In this document: positions 1 to 8,559 of the stretch, one piece after another | How positions within the stretch are numbered: position 1 is the first letter of the stretch | How the letters are laid out: each line of letters opens with the position of its first letter | Assembly: GCA_017935565.1 (NCBI GenBank) | Contig: JAGBHK010000022.1 | Coordinates: 124,001-188,000 of the forward strand | Direction of reading: 5' to 3' | Origin: Lachnospiraceae bacterium | GTDB lineage: Bacteria > Bacillota > Clostridia > Lachnospirales > Lachnospiraceae | Length of the DNA stretch: 64,000 nucleotides | Translations under genes and position numbers: made by a program | Notes under the pieces: generated by a model | What the model was told of the DNA's origin: nothing | Database searches by the model: none | The model's input: only the letters and a program-made list of their open reading frames with translations

Positions 1-1
1 T

Positions 2-247
2 TTTAAAGAGATAGATGGTGAATATTGGTTGATATATTATAATAGTATTGATATTTGCAGGGCGTTACCAACAGATATAAATGAGATTAGAAATTATGCA
101 CATAGTATTAGACCATTGTTGGATATGTTGTTACCCTATATGTCAGAATGTTCAGATCCTATATTTTGCGAAAGGTTAGAAAAACAAAATTTTGTGAAAT
201 TGTATACAATAAAAAGTTTGAAAGAGGATATTACAAGTAAAACATAA
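2..247 (+). CDS. C-terminal end of an unrecognised protein (5' truncated)
   Basis: The reading frame is open from the window edge and ends at TAA 245-247, leaving about 81 C-terminal residues. They include a region rich in Ile, Tyr and Leu and an RPLLDMLLPYMSE segment that looks helical. No family is recognised, and no internal start with a good ribosome site is seen, so this is read as the tail of a gene that begins upstream. The following 67 bases lead into the agr-like regulator gene. Confidence 0.5.
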   Translation, partial: FKEIDGEYWLIYYNSIDICRALPTDINEIRNYAHSIRPLLDMLLPYMSECSDPIFCERLEKQNFVKLYTIKSLKEDITSKT

Positions 248-314
248 CCTTTATTGAGAAAAATGCGAATTATTTTGGATTTATATATAAAGTGTACAGT
301 AAAGGTGAATCGTT

Positions 315-1028
315 ATGATGATTAAGATTGCGATATGTGATGATGATAGACAAATTGGTGGGAAATTAGAAGAAATGCTTATTAAGTTATTAAATAACAA
401 TAATATACGGTATGAAATTGATGTGTTTGAGACAGGAGAATCCTTGTGTCGTGAATTCGAAAGAACAGAATATGATTTGATGTTTTTAGATATAGAGTTA
501 CCAGAAATGAATGGTGTTCAGATAGGAAATTATATCAGAGATGTTAAGAAAAACAATATAGTACAGATTGCATATATATCCTCAAAGCAAGGATATGCAA
601 TGGAGTTGTTTGATGTACGTCCAATAAATTTTCTTATAAAGCCATTAGAAGAGTTTAAGGTTCAAAAAGTAATTGAAACGTATATAAAAATAAATGGTGG
701 AAAGAAAGATTTATTTTGCTATAAAAAGGGATTTGTATTTCACAGAATAGAAATGTATAAGATAAAGTACTTTGAAAGAGAAGGTCGTAAGGTAATAATG
801 CATACTCTGGATGGTGATGTTGAGTTTTATGAGTCAATGGAAAAAATTTATGAAACGACAAAAAAATATAGATTTCTATTTATTCATAAATCATATATGA
901 TAAATACTAGATATCTTAAAAATATACATTATGATAGGGTGACACTTGTTGATGGAGAGGATTTTCCTATAAGTCAGTCAAGAAGAAAAGAAATAAGGGA
1001 AATGTTTAAGTTAATGGAGGAAGATTAA
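315..1028 (+). CDS. agrA: AgrA-type response regulator (REC + LytTR)
   Basis: The 237-residue protein has an N-terminal receiver domain with the acidic cluster CDDD (8-11) and the phosphoacceptor in FLDIELPEMNG (Asp59). A LytTR DNA-binding domain follows from about residue 140 (YFEREGRKVIMHT ... FLFIHKSYMINTRYL). This is the domain order of AgrA/VirR regulators, which bind short repeated DNA sites upstream of target promoters. Its stop overlaps the ATG of the sensor kinase by one base (TAATG), so the two are translated together. Start 315 follows AAAGGTG; ATG 318 is an equally possible start. It probably controls the agrD-agrB genes downstream and perhaps the motif-bearing promoters at 6678 and 10659. 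Confidence 0.88.
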   Translation: MMIKIAICDDDRQIGGKLEEMLIKLLNNNNIRYEIDVFETGESLCREFERTEYDLMFLDIELPEMNGVQIGNYIRDVKKNNIVQIAYISSKQGYAMELFDVRPINFLIKPLEEFKVQKVIETYIKINGGKKDLFCYKKGFVFHRIEMYKIKYFEREGRKVIMHTLDGDVEFYESMEKIYETTKKYRFLFIHKSYMINTRYLKNIHYDRVTLVDGEDFPISQSRRKEIREMFKLMEED

Positions 1029-2302
1029 TGGAAAGTTCGCTATATTTGATGTCATATATATTTTATTTCTTATTTGAAACATATGTTTTATATAAAATTA
1101 TGAAAGTGTTTTTAGGAAAACCTAAATATAATTGTGAATGGGTATTTGTAATATATAGTTTTAGATTTATATCTGGAGGATTGCAATTTTACTATATGCC
1201 TTATGCATGGCTGAATCTAATAATGAGTATTTCTACGCTTTTAATACTTACAGTATGTTATGGAAATACCATCAAAAAGAAAGTAGTGGCAGTTGTTATT
1301 TCTTTTATGAGTTTGATAGCATCAGAGACAGTTATTGCTGCAGTGTGTGGAATTTGCAATATGAATATATCAGCAGAGGGGCATAATGGAAATGAATTTT
1401 CTTATATTGGTATGGCTATTGTTTTTGGCATTATTTATAAATTGATTGCTTGTTTTAGGAAGGATGATAACGAAGTGCCGATTCCAAAAAGATTTAATGT
1501 AATTATTATTTTAGTAAGTGTAATGTTACTTTTTCTTGTATCGGCACTTTTTTTGTTGGAAAATGTAAGTAAAAGTGTGAAGGTGATTTCGGCAATATGT
1601 TTATTATTGATTCTGTTTGTATTAATGTATCTGTATGATTTGATGATGATTAATTATTCGGAAAGGCTAAAAGCTGGAATGGTCGAAAAAGAAAAACAGT
1701 ACTATTACAAACAAATAGAGATTATGCGAGAAAATAACGATAAGATAAGTCGATTTAGACATGATATAAATAATCATTTATATGTTATTAATGAAATGAT
1801 TGACGAAAGAAATGAATCTGTTAAGAACTATATACAGAGGCTGGTTGATAGGGTGGATAATACCAAGGTATATAGTAAAACAGGAAATATAGCTATCGAT
1901 AGTGTTATAAACTATAAGCTTAGTAAAGCAGAGGATGAACAAATAGAGATTCGGGTTAATATTATATTACCACCAGGGCTTGATGGATTTACAGACGGGA
2001 TGGTAACGATAATAGGAAATTTGCTGGATAATGCAATCGAGGCAAATAGAACTGTGATAAAAGATAGGTATATAGAATTGGATATAAAATATAAAGTTGG
2101 AATGGTATTTATTAAGGTGTTTAATAGTTATGATGGTGAGTTGAATGTGTGTGGTGGAGAGATAAAAACAAAAAAGGATAATAAAGAGCTGCATGGAATA
2201 GGATTAAAGAGTGTTCAATCTGTGGTCGAGGAATATACGGGAACTATGGATATAACGTATAATGATAATCAGTTTGGAGTGAAAATAGTATTATATATGT
2301 GA
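1028..2302 (+). CDS. agrC: AgrC-type sensor histidine kinase
   Basis: The 424-residue protein has about six to seven hydrophobic segments in residues 5-210, then a cytoplasmic kinase. The phosphoacceptor box FRHDINNHL (His245) is the HPK10 form found in peptide-sensing AgrC kinases. An N box (GNLLDNAIEAN) and a G box (GIGLKSVQSV) follow near the C-terminus. The gene overlaps agrA by one base and uses the ribosome site GGAGGAA inside the agrA end. In the family the membrane part detects a cyclic thiolactone peptide; the likely ligand here is made from the AgrD at 2453 and possibly also from the second AgrD-like peptide at 10750. Confidence 0.87.
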   Translation: MESSLYLMSYIFYFLFETYVLYKIMKVFLGKPKYNCEWVFVIYSFRFISGGLQFYYMPYAWLNLIMSISTLLILTVCYGNTIKKKVVAVVISFMSLIASETVIAAVCGICNMNISAEGHNGNEFSYIGMAIVFGIIYKLIACFRKDDNEVPIPKRFNVIIILVSVMLLFLVSALFLLENVSKSVKVISAICLLLILFVLMYLYDLMMINYSERLKAGMVEKEKQYYYKQIEIMRENNDKISRFRHDINNHLYVINEMIDERNESVKNYIQRLVDRVDNTKVYSKTGNIAIDSVINYKLSKAEDEQIEIRVNIILPPGLDGFTDGMVTIIGNLLDNAIEANRTVIKDRYIELDIKYKVGMVFIKVFNSYDGELNVCGGEIKTKKDNKELHGIGLKSVQSVVEEYTGTMDITYNDNQFGVKIVLYM

Positions 2303-2375
2303 TTGTTATTTAAAAATATATAAGGTAAAAAGAATAACCGATATGTAAATTCTTACAAAAAGTCTATGATTTTTT

Positions 2376-2412
2376 ACAACATTGATGTGAGAGTGATAAT
2401 ATGTGCTAATAT
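2376..2412 (+). promoter_or_regulatory. Possible AgrA-dependent promoter of agrD
   Basis: ACAACATT (2376-2383) resembles the GGAACATT half-site upstream of the second agrD and lies 24 bases before a weak -10 candidate (TAATAT, 2407-2412), the same geometry as at 6723 and 10703. A better-looking GATAAT at 2395-2400 does not fit that spacing. The upstream half-site is not well conserved, so this is only a candidate. Confidence 0.25.
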
Positions 2413-2452
2413 TAGTTTGCTGAAAGCAATACATAGGAAAGGAGTTATTTAT

Positions 2453-2602
2453 ATGAAAAAGAGCAAAAATACAATAGAAAAGATAGTATCTAAAGTGGCT
2501 TATAAAGTTGCAGAAAGTAATGTTAATTCAAATTGTACATTGTTTTTTTATCAGCCAATAGTACCAGAAAAGGTGAAGGTGTTAAAGAAAAAGAATGTAT
2601 GA
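2453..2602 (+). CDS. agrD: AgrD-type cyclic thiolactone autoinducer precursor
   Basis: The 49-residue peptide begins at ATG 2453 behind AAAGGAG. It has an amphipathic basic N-terminus (MKKSKNTIEKIVSKVAYKVA) and the pattern NSNCTLFFYQPIVPE. Clostridial AgrD peptides share NS-x-C followed by an aromatic-rich ring and a YQP-xx-PE recognition tail; the Cys28 sulfur would close a thiolactone with a residue four or five positions on. The stop overlaps the agrB start, so precursor and processing protease are coupled. An upstream in-frame ATG at 2366 lacks a ribosome site and would add 29 residues not typical of the family. Confidence 0.87.
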   Translation: MKKSKNTIEKIVSKVAYKVAESNVNSNCTLFFYQPIVPEKVKVLKKKNV

Positions 2603-3203
2603 TAATATATCAAGGAACATAACTGATAGATTACTAGAAAAAAATATTATTGATAAAGATGATTGGGAAATATATTACTATGGTATATACCAATTGGTTA
2701 TGAATACATTTGAAATAATTACATTGTTGATAATAGGTTATATTATGGATGAGATTTTTAAATGTATTGTATTTGTTATGGCATTTTCAATTATGAGAAT
2801 ATATGCTGGAGGCTATCATGCATCAACGCCGCTTCGGTGTTATTGTATGACGACATTCACTACTATAACTTCGCTTTTAGTAATGAAATATGTGACTATA
2901 AATTATTTCATTTGTTATATGGTAATGTTGGTTTCTAGCATTATTATATTACGAGTTTCTCCTGTTGAAACTCAAAATAAACCATTGGATATGTTGGAAA
3001 AAAAAATTTACAGAAAGAAAACACTTATTGCGTTGTCAATTGAAACAATAGCCACTATTCTGTTTTCGATATTGAGGGTAAGTTCAGTGGTAATATGCAT
3101 CACTACGGCAGAAGTGGTTTTGTGTGTGGCCCTTATATATGAAATAGTTAGGCGTAAATGTACAAAGACAAAGAATAAGATTTGTTTTAAAGAAATGAGG
3201 TAA
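2595..3203 (+). CDS. agrB: AgrB-type membrane peptidase
   Basis: The 202-residue integral membrane protein cleaves the AgrD precursor and forms the thiolactone ring. The family's catalytic pair is seen in RIYAGGYHASTPLRCYC: His75 and Cys82, seven residues apart as in characterised AgrB proteins. Hydrophobic segments run through residues 32-66, 85-120 and 140-180, and the basic C-terminus is probably cytoplasmic. It overlaps the end of agrD by 8 bases. It is the only AgrB in the window, so it is the best candidate to process the orphan AgrD at 10750 as well. Confidence 0.88.
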   Translation: MYDNISRNITDRLLEKNIIDKDDWEIYYYGIYQLVMNTFEIITLLIIGYIMDEIFKCIVFVMAFSIMRIYAGGYHASTPLRCYCMTTFTTITSLLVMKYVTINYFICYMVMLVSSIIILRVSPVETQNKPLDMLEKKIYRKKTLIALSIETIATILFSILRVSSVVICITTAEVVLCVALIYEIVRRKCTKTKNKICFKEMR

Positions 3204-3209
3204 ACGATT

Positions 3210-3608
3210 ATGAGAAAAATGAAATTAATTAAAGCTTTAGGAGTGACAGCTGCACTTGTATCAATTATGACTTCGACAGCATTTGCAGCATACAAAAATT
3301 GGACAAGTTATGAAACATCATATGTAGATGATGCAGTAACAAGTGATAATTATTCTGTTAGGTATACAGATGATGATGCTTTTGGTGTGTATGTAAAGGA
3401 TATGACAATGTGGTCTACCCCTAAGGCGAAGGTAGTTAATTCAGAAGGCGCATCAAGAAGTAGCTGGTTGTCATTGAGCGATGAAGAAGAATATTTATAT
3501 GGAACAAATAATACATGTGAAAATAATCATATGTACTATTTGAAAATAAAACCAGCATGGAATCAGGTTGGAGAAGATACTATTAAGTATAAGTTTAGTG
3601 TAAGATAA
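3210..3608 (+). CDS. Small secreted protein of the agr locus
   Basis: The 132-residue protein has a clear Sec signal peptide: MRKMKLIK, a hydrophobic core, then TSTAFA-AYK as cleavage site near residue 26. The mature part of about 106 residues is rich in Tyr, Asp, Ser and Thr and has a single Cys. The family is not recognised. It lies 6 bases after agrB and upstream of an ABC transporter, a layout resembling exported peptide or bacteriocin-like genes next to an exporter or immunity transporter. A second small secreted protein lies in the same relative place after the other agrD (11035), though the two mature sequences show no obvious similarity. Function is unknown. Confidence 0.7.
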   Translation: MRKMKLIKALGVTAALVSIMTSTAFAAYKNWTSYETSYVDDAVTSDNYSVRYTDDDAFGVYVKDMTMWSTPKAKVVNSEGASRSSWLSLSDEEEYLYGTNNTCENNHMYYLKIKPAWNQVGEDTIKYKFSVR

Positions 3609-3616
3609 TTTAGATA

Positions 3617-3662
3617 TAGGATATAATCTAGAGAATATGTAAATTTAATAGATTATATCCTA
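3617..3662. terminator. Perfect 14-bp hairpin between secreted protein and ABC genes
   Basis: TAGGATATAATCTA (3617-3630) is exactly complementary to 3649-3662, with an 18-base loop. No run of T follows, so it is more likely a transcript-stabilising or attenuating hairpin, or an operator, than a classic terminator. Confidence 0.45.
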
Positions 3663-3697
3663 AAATATAGGTATATACGTATGTTTAAGGAGCGCTT

Positions 3698-4567
3698 ATG
3701 ATAGGAACTGAATTTAAAAGATATCTTAGATCAAAATATATATTCATTATGAGTATACTGTGTTTAACACCAATTATTATAAGTTATTATTTTACAAATG
3801 TAGATAAAGTTGAGTTGTATGATAATATAATTAGCAATAGTTCGGATTTTAATTTGGATGCAGGAATAAGACATTATGAGGGGATAAATGCTTTTACATA
3901 TTTGTTTGATTTCATTTTTTCCCCAGATTTTTATATCATTTTTGTTATTGTGCTGTCTATGTCATTAGGAGTTATTTTTGGGGGAACAGAACTGAAAAAT
4001 CGAACAACAGGATTTGGTAATATGATTTTTTCCAGAATAAATGTGCAGAAAGGGAATATCCAAATACTTTTATCACAAATCGTATTTTCTATAATATTTA
4101 TAGTTGTTTTTTTTACAATTATTACAATTATTACATTGTTGCTATTTCCAGTAAATGAAGGAAAGGGATTTACTATAGTGATACCTATGCAAATTACATC
4201 TATTAGTCAATGTGTGTATTTGCTTATTGAACACATATCAAAGTTACTTATCTATATAGTTTCTGTGGTTTGTATTACATATGGTATATCATATTATGTG
4301 AGTAATAAGTATATAATATTGTTTGTTCCGTTGATTGTATATATGGTTCCTTTGTTTGTATGTTCAATAGTTGGAAGTTTTTTTAAGCCTTTGGGCAATG
4401 TTTTATCATATTTAGTAGCAGACCAATATTTACTTTCAATATATGATAGATGTACTAGCAGAAATGTTGATTTGGGTTCTGAATTGATTTTGCCTGTAAC
4501 ATTAGTAATCATAGCGTTAATATTGTTATGTAACTATTGTAGAAATATTAATAGGAATTATCTATGA
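3698..4567 (+). CDS. ABC transporter permease subunit
   Basis: The 289-residue protein has a hydrophobic segment near residues 14-30, an extracytoplasmic loop to about residue 75, and further membrane segments in 85-110, 135-160, 185-215 and 260-280. That is the ABC-2-type six-helix layout. It starts behind AAGGAGCG and overlaps the next gene at ATGA. With the two following membrane genes and the ATPase at 5851 it forms one operon of an exporter next to agr, probably for the secreted product at 3210 or for self-protection. Substrate is inferred only from position. Confidence 0.68.
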   Translation: MIGTEFKRYLRSKYIFIMSILCLTPIIISYYFTNVDKVELYDNIISNSSDFNLDAGIRHYEGINAFTYLFDFIFSPDFYIIFVIVLSMSLGVIFGGTELKNRTTGFGNMIFSRINVQKGNIQILLSQIVFSIIFIVVFFTIITIITLLLFPVNEGKGFTIVIPMQITSISQCVYLLIEHISKLLIYIVSVVCITYGISYYVSNKYIILFVPLIVYMVPLFVCSIVGSFFKPLGNVLSYLVADQYLLSIYDRCTSRNVDLGSELILPVTLVIIALILLCNYCRNINRNYL

Positions 4568-5196
4568 TTAATATAAAGAAGAAAATTGTTGTATGCATTA
4601 TTATTTCTATTATATGGATTTATACAGGAAATCAAGCAATATTGTTTACTGGTACAGATGTTCAAATGTTTGATTTGATGAAAATTATTTTATTCAATCC
4701 GCAAAAACTCTTATTTAATAATATTTTGTGTTTTACATTATATTTGTATATAAGCATAATAGATATATATAGAATAGAAGATGTAATAAGAAGAAAAGGA
4801 AGAATTCTGGTGGATCAAATAAGAATAGGTTGTGGGGTCGTATTAGAATATTCTTTACTGTTATGTACTTCAATAATTATTCCATTAGCTAAAAATTTAC
4901 CGATTAATGAAAAAAATATATCAATATTTATTGTATGCTTTTTTAAAAGCTTTGTTATTAATTATATGATATATGCTGTTTTTCTCTTCATTGGGTTGTT
5001 GGTAAACAGAGGAATTTCCTTTTTTATATTAATTGTATTAAGTTTGATAACGCTTATATGTTGGAATATGTTTGATTATTATTATGATTTATGTAACAAC
5101 TTTGTGATTACACAAAATGTAGTAGTACAGATTATAATTATTTTAATTGCGACAGTGGGTTGCCATATGCTATTAGAGAATAAGGAGTATTATTAA
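4564..5196 (+). CDS. Membrane protein of the agr-linked ABC transporter
   Basis: The 210-residue protein has about six hydrophobic segments (near 8-28, 45-65, 92-112, 125-145, 150-170 and 182-200). It starts at an ATGA overlap with the preceding permease and ends two bases before the next start. No family is recognised with certainty. The context and topology suggest a second membrane subunit of the same ABC transporter. Confidence 0.6.
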   Translation: MINIKKKIVVCIIISIIWIYTGNQAILFTGTDVQMFDLMKIILFNPQKLLFNNILCFTLYLYISIIDIYRIEDVIRRKGRILVDQIRIGCGVVLEYSLLLCTSIIIPLAKNLPINEKNISIFIVCFFKSFVINYMIYAVFLFIGLLVNRGISFFILIVLSLITLICWNMFDYYYDLCNNFVITQNVVVQIIIILIATVGCHMLLENKEYY

Positions 5197-5198
5197 CA

Positions 5199-5858
5199 AT
5201 GATAATTGTTTATATATTAATTGTAGGATTTTTATTTTGTGGATTGTTTTCGGGATATGATGCCATAGATTTGATTAATATAATCGGTATTGGAGGGATA
5301 GGAAATAATCGAATTAATATGTTTGAAGTTGTTGTATGTGTATTGTTTTATTATTTGTCTTTTTTTAATGTTATGAATTGCTTGGATGCCGAATCTACAC
5401 TATACAACTATATATCGGTTAGGGTGCTTGATAAAAAAAAATATTTTTTTCGAAGCTTAAAAAAAGGAATGATGATTGCTACAAATATTATGTTGCAGAA
5501 ATTGTTAGCTGAGGGGATTTTATTGCTTGTAACAGAAGAAAAAGTGATATGTATTGAGTATATATTACATAATATGATGGTGTTTACAACACTATTGTTA
5601 ATGATAGAGTTGAGGATGCTTCTTTTTTTTCAAAATATTAATATTATTAAGGCAACAACAGTGATCTTTATAGTATTTATGATATTAATATTGGCGAATT
5701 TAAGAGTGGGTTGTATAGGTGTGTTAATTTCAGAATATGTAAACAATATAATAGAATCAAAGATGATGTTATTTTATAAAATGGTAATTATAGTATTACT
5801 ATTTGGAGTAATAAAAAATATGAGTAAAGGATTTGAAAAGGTAGGACATAATGATTAG
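5199..5858 (+). CDS. Third membrane protein of the agr-linked ABC transporter
   Basis: The 219-residue, strongly hydrophobic protein has about six predicted membrane segments and a short basic loop, VLDKKKYFFRSLKKG, in the middle. It starts behind AAGGAG and overlaps the ATPase gene by 8 bases, which indicates coupled translation. No catalytic motif is seen. It is probably a membrane subunit of the transporter energised by the ATPase at 5851. Confidence 0.6.
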   Translation: MIIVYILIVGFLFCGLFSGYDAIDLINIIGIGGIGNNRINMFEVVVCVLFYYLSFFNVMNCLDAESTLYNYISVRVLDKKKYFFRSLKKGMMIATNIMLQKLLAEGILLLVTEEKVICIEYILHNMMVFTTLLLMIELRMLLFFQNINIIKATTVIFIVFMILILANLRVGCIGVLISEYVNNIIESKMMLFYKMVIIVLLFGVIKNMSKGFEKVGHND

Positions 5859-6462
5859 ATTGATAAATGTATCAAAAAAAATAAAAGGTAGGGAGGTGTT
5901 AAAGGATATTAATGTTGATTTTTTAGAGGGGAAGATGTATTTGCTTAAGGGTCACAATGGATGTGGAAAAACAATGCTATTAAGAATGATAAGTGGTTTG
6001 ATATCACCTACAGACGGTAGAGTAGAAACAGAGGAAAAATATGACTATGGCGTGTTGATTGAGAATCCAGTATTTTTGGATAATTATTCAGGTTTGTATA
6101 ATTTGACATATTTGGCATTAATACAAAAGAAAATAAGTAATGTTGATATAGAAAATATGATGAAATTATTTAATTTATATGACGTAAAAGATGATAAGGT
6201 TAAGAAATATTCTTTAGGTATGAAGCAAAGACTTGGTTTGATTCAGGCATTTATGGAAAATCAGGATGTAATCTTATTGGATGAGCCATTTAACGCATTG
6301 GATGAAGCTAATATGAACATTGTATTTGATTATATTAATAATGAAAAGAAGAAAGGGAAAATAATAATTGTAGCTGCACATGCACTTGAACAAGCAAGAG
6401 TTAAAGAGTTTGATTGTGTAATAAGTATGGATAATGGAAGAATAGTTAATGTGAACGAGTGA
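5851..6462 (+). CDS. ABC transporter ATP-binding protein
   Basis: The 203-residue ATPase is compact but complete. It has a Walker A motif (GHNGCGKTMLLR, near residue 35), the signature YSLGMKQRLG, a Walker B motif (VILLDEPFNALD) and the switch His in AAHALEQA. It powers the membrane proteins encoded just upstream. The short length, ending soon after the switch region, fits the small ATPases of peptide export or immunity transporters. It is the last gene of the agr-linked operon and is followed by a hairpin at 6618. Confidence 0.86.
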   Translation: MIRLINVSKKIKGREVLKDINVDFLEGKMYLLKGHNGCGKTMLLRMISGLISPTDGRVETEEKYDYGVLIENPVFLDNYSGLYNLTYLALIQKKISNVDIENMMKLFNLYDVKDDKVKKYSLGMKQRLGLIQAFMENQDVILLDEPFNALDEANMNIVFDYINNEKKKGKIIIVAAHALEQARVKEFDCVISMDNGRIVNVNE

Positions 6463-6617
6463 TAGAAAGCAGTTTTGAAAACATATATGTAAAGAATAAT
6501 CTGGATTTGCATACACACATTAAAAAAATATATCTCTATTCAAATCTAATTAGATATGAATACTTAAAAATTATAACTAAATAATACTACAATATTATTG
6601 TAACTAGTATATTTTAT

Positions 6618-6660
6618 AACCGTCACCTGGAATTATATTTGTCATCAGTGACGGTTTTAT
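6618..6660 (+). terminator. Rho-independent terminator-like hairpin
   Basis: AACCGTCAC (6618-6626) pairs with GTGACGGTT (6648-6656), followed by TTAT. It sits in the 409-base gap between the agr-linked ABC operon and the ABC-3C operon. The loop is long (21 nt) and the T tract short, so efficiency is uncertain. Confidence 0.55.
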
Positions 6661-6677
6661 TGTAAAAAAGTCTCTTT

Positions 6678-6728
6678 AAATGTCGAAAATGGGACATTGT
6701 AGTATGAGAGAAAAAAGAGATGTATAAT
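6678..6728 (+). promoter_or_regulatory. Shared AAATGTC/GGACATT element with -10 box, ABC-3C promoter
   Basis: AAATGTC (6678-6684) and GGACATT (6692-6698) form an inverted repeat, with TATAAT at 6723-6728. The 21-nt element is matched at 20 of 21 positions by 10659-10679 upstream of the orphan agrD, where the -10 box lies at almost the same distance. No good -35 hexamer is seen, which suggests an activator-dependent promoter; the LytTR regulator at 315 is the obvious candidate. Transcription would start near 6735 and leave a leader of about 137 nt before the GTG at 6872. Confidence 0.55.
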
Positions 6729-6871
6729 ATATATTGAGATATGATTAATATGAAGTGAGTAAATTCATAAAATATATATGTAGGAAGATGATTGTGTCAG
6801 AGTATCAAAGAAACTGACTATGTAATGAAAGTAGTATATAAATAATGCTACAAACAAGAGAGGTGATTAAC

Positions 6872-8077
6872 GTGGCTGATGAAAAAGAAGTAACGTTAGC
6901 AAATACACATGTGCCAGATAAATTGTATGGATATGGATTGCAAGTTCGTCAGATGTTATATGAATTGTTAAATTGCGGAATAGACAGTGTAGTAAGCGTG
7001 GAAAAATTTGATGATGTAGGTGTTGAAAATGGAGATGAGAAGACTGCTATACAAACAAAAAGTGCGTTGTCAGATAGAAATCCTGTTTCAGACAGAGCAG
7101 TGGATCTTTGGAAAACTTTATATAATTGGCTTATTGCACTTAAAGAAAATGAATTGCCCTTAAATTCTGCTCTGTTTACACTTGTTATTAACACAAATAA
7201 GAGTGGAAATATTGTTACATGGATAAATCAAGTACGTGATGAAAAAGAAGCAGAAGAAGTGTATGAAAAAATAAAGGGAGAGTTTACTGGTGAAGACGGA
7301 AAATATACTGAACAGAGTGACGCCATTAATAATTACGTAATAACATTTTTGAGTGAGGAAAATAAGAAGTACGCATTGTATATTATAGAGAAATTTAAGC
7401 TGGTTGTGATGGACGAAGGTCATACAAAGAAAATATATGATGAATTTAGGGCTAAAAGCTATTTGCCACCAGATATTCAACAATTAGTTTTTGATAGAAT
7501 GTTAGGATGGATAGATAAAACTACCGCTTTACAGATTGAAAATGGACAAGTGATGCAAATTGCTAAAACTAGATTTAATAATGAATTGACATTGACACAA
7601 AAATTGGTTAATCAGAATAAATGCTTAGTAGAATTAGCCCCAAATCCAACAAATAATGAGATTGAGTTGCAACAAAATGAATACAAAACATATCTTAGGC
7701 AACTTCAGATAATTGATTTGGATTATGACGATCAGTTAATAGCAATAAATGACTATTTAAAAGCGTCTGCAAATAGAACTATATGGGCTGTAAATGGTGA
7801 TATAAATGAAGATGTGCTAAGACAGTATTATGAGGATTTACAAAAGCGATGGAAGACAAAAAAGAATATTATAGAAATGGATAAAGCTGGCTGGGAGGAT
7901 TCTATGCGAGGTAGATATTTATATAATATATGTCAAGATGAAGATGTAAATAATAGTATAATAATGACGCCTCGCAGCTTTAAAAATGGATGTTATCATG
8001 AATTAGCTGATCAACAACAGATAGGGTGGCACCCAGATTATAAACAGAAATTGAAAGAGGATGAAAAAAATGTTTAA
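6872..8077 (+). CDS. ABC-3C system effector: nuclease-like N-terminus with ABC-3C C-terminal domain
   Basis: The 401-residue protein starts at GTG 6872 behind GAGAGGTG; an upstream ATG at 6845 has no ribosome site. The N-terminus (about 12-130) resembles the restriction-endonuclease-like domains of defence effectors: SVEKFDDVG (Glu44, Asp47/48) followed by AIQTKS (Gln61, Lys63), a D-QxK active-site pattern. The rest is mixed alpha/beta and would be the ABC-3C partner domain. In ABC-3C systems such a protein is the presumed effector, held in check by an SMC-like ATPase and a small middle component, and both follow here in overlapping order. Nuclease activity is inferred from the motif only. 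Confidence 0.68.
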   Translation: MADEKEVTLANTHVPDKLYGYGLQVRQMLYELLNCGIDSVVSVEKFDDVGVENGDEKTAIQTKSALSDRNPVSDRAVDLWKTLYNWLIALKENELPLNSALFTLVINTNKSGNIVTWINQVRDEKEAEEVYEKIKGEFTGEDGKYTEQSDAINNYVITFLSEENKKYALYIIEKFKLVVMDEGHTKKIYDEFRAKSYLPPDIQQLVFDRMLGWIDKTTALQIENGQVMQIAKTRFNNELTLTQKLVNQNKCLVELAPNPTNNEIELQQNEYKTYLRQLQIIDLDYDDQLIAINDYLKASANRTIWAVNGDINEDVLRQYYEDLQKRWKTKKNIIEMDKAGWEDSMRGRYLYNICQDEDVNNSIIMTPRSFKNGCYHELADQQQIGWHPDYKQKLKEDEKNV

Positions 8078-8558
8078 TGAATATGATAATGTACGAAATC
8101 CTATGTTGGGTGCATTTCTTTTATGGAATTTTGTGTTGGGATATTTTTCTGAAAAGAATGAATATATCCCAATTGAAGAATTATTCATTGTGTTACCGAT
8201 GACTATGAGAGAGGATATAGCAGAACAAATTAAATCTACATATAAGTCATCTGGAATGCGAGCTATGTCGGACAAGTTTATGCAAACGGATGTTTTGAAA
8301 AATGACTTAATCAGTAATCTGCATAATGATATACAAAATATGAAGGATATAACAGCAATGTCATTGGCTGAGGCAATAAAGGCAGGATTGGTTTCTATAG
8401 ACATAGAAAATAATACAATTTTTCCATTAGAATTGAGAAAACGAAATAAGGAATCTGCTAATATTTTGAAAATGGGGAAGAATGCTGAAAAACTTGGACA
8501 ATGGTGTGCGGGATTGGATTTGATGCAGATTGAAGAAATTTTGAAAGTGAGGTTTTAG
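8070..8558 (+). CDS. ABC-3C system middle component
   Basis: The 162-residue helical protein begins YDNVRNPMLGAFLLWNF, the kind of N-terminus seen in ABC-3C middle components (small bridging proteins with an NPxL-like start). The start chosen is ATG 8070, nine bases after AGAGG; ATG 8061 directly abuts the ribosome site. It overlaps the effector gene by 8 bases and ends one base before the ATPase gene. It has no catalytic motif. The role as adaptor between ATPase and effector is from the family and gene order. Confidence 0.66.
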   Translation: MFNEYDNVRNPMLGAFLLWNFVLGYFSEKNEYIPIEELFIVLPMTMREDIAEQIKSTYKSSGMRAMSDKFMQTDVLKNDLISNLHNDIQNMKDITAMSLAEAIKAGLVSIDIENNTIFPLELRKRNKESANILKMGKNAEKLGQWCAGLDLMQIEEILKVRF

Positions 8559-8559
8559 A

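Noticed and set aside
3617-3662. Classical rho-independent terminator
   Set aside because: Perfect stem but no T run on either side, so it is listed only as a hairpin.
6845-6871. Upstream ATG start for the ABC-3C effector
   Set aside because: No ribosome site precedes it, while GTG 6872 has GAGAGGTG at good distance.
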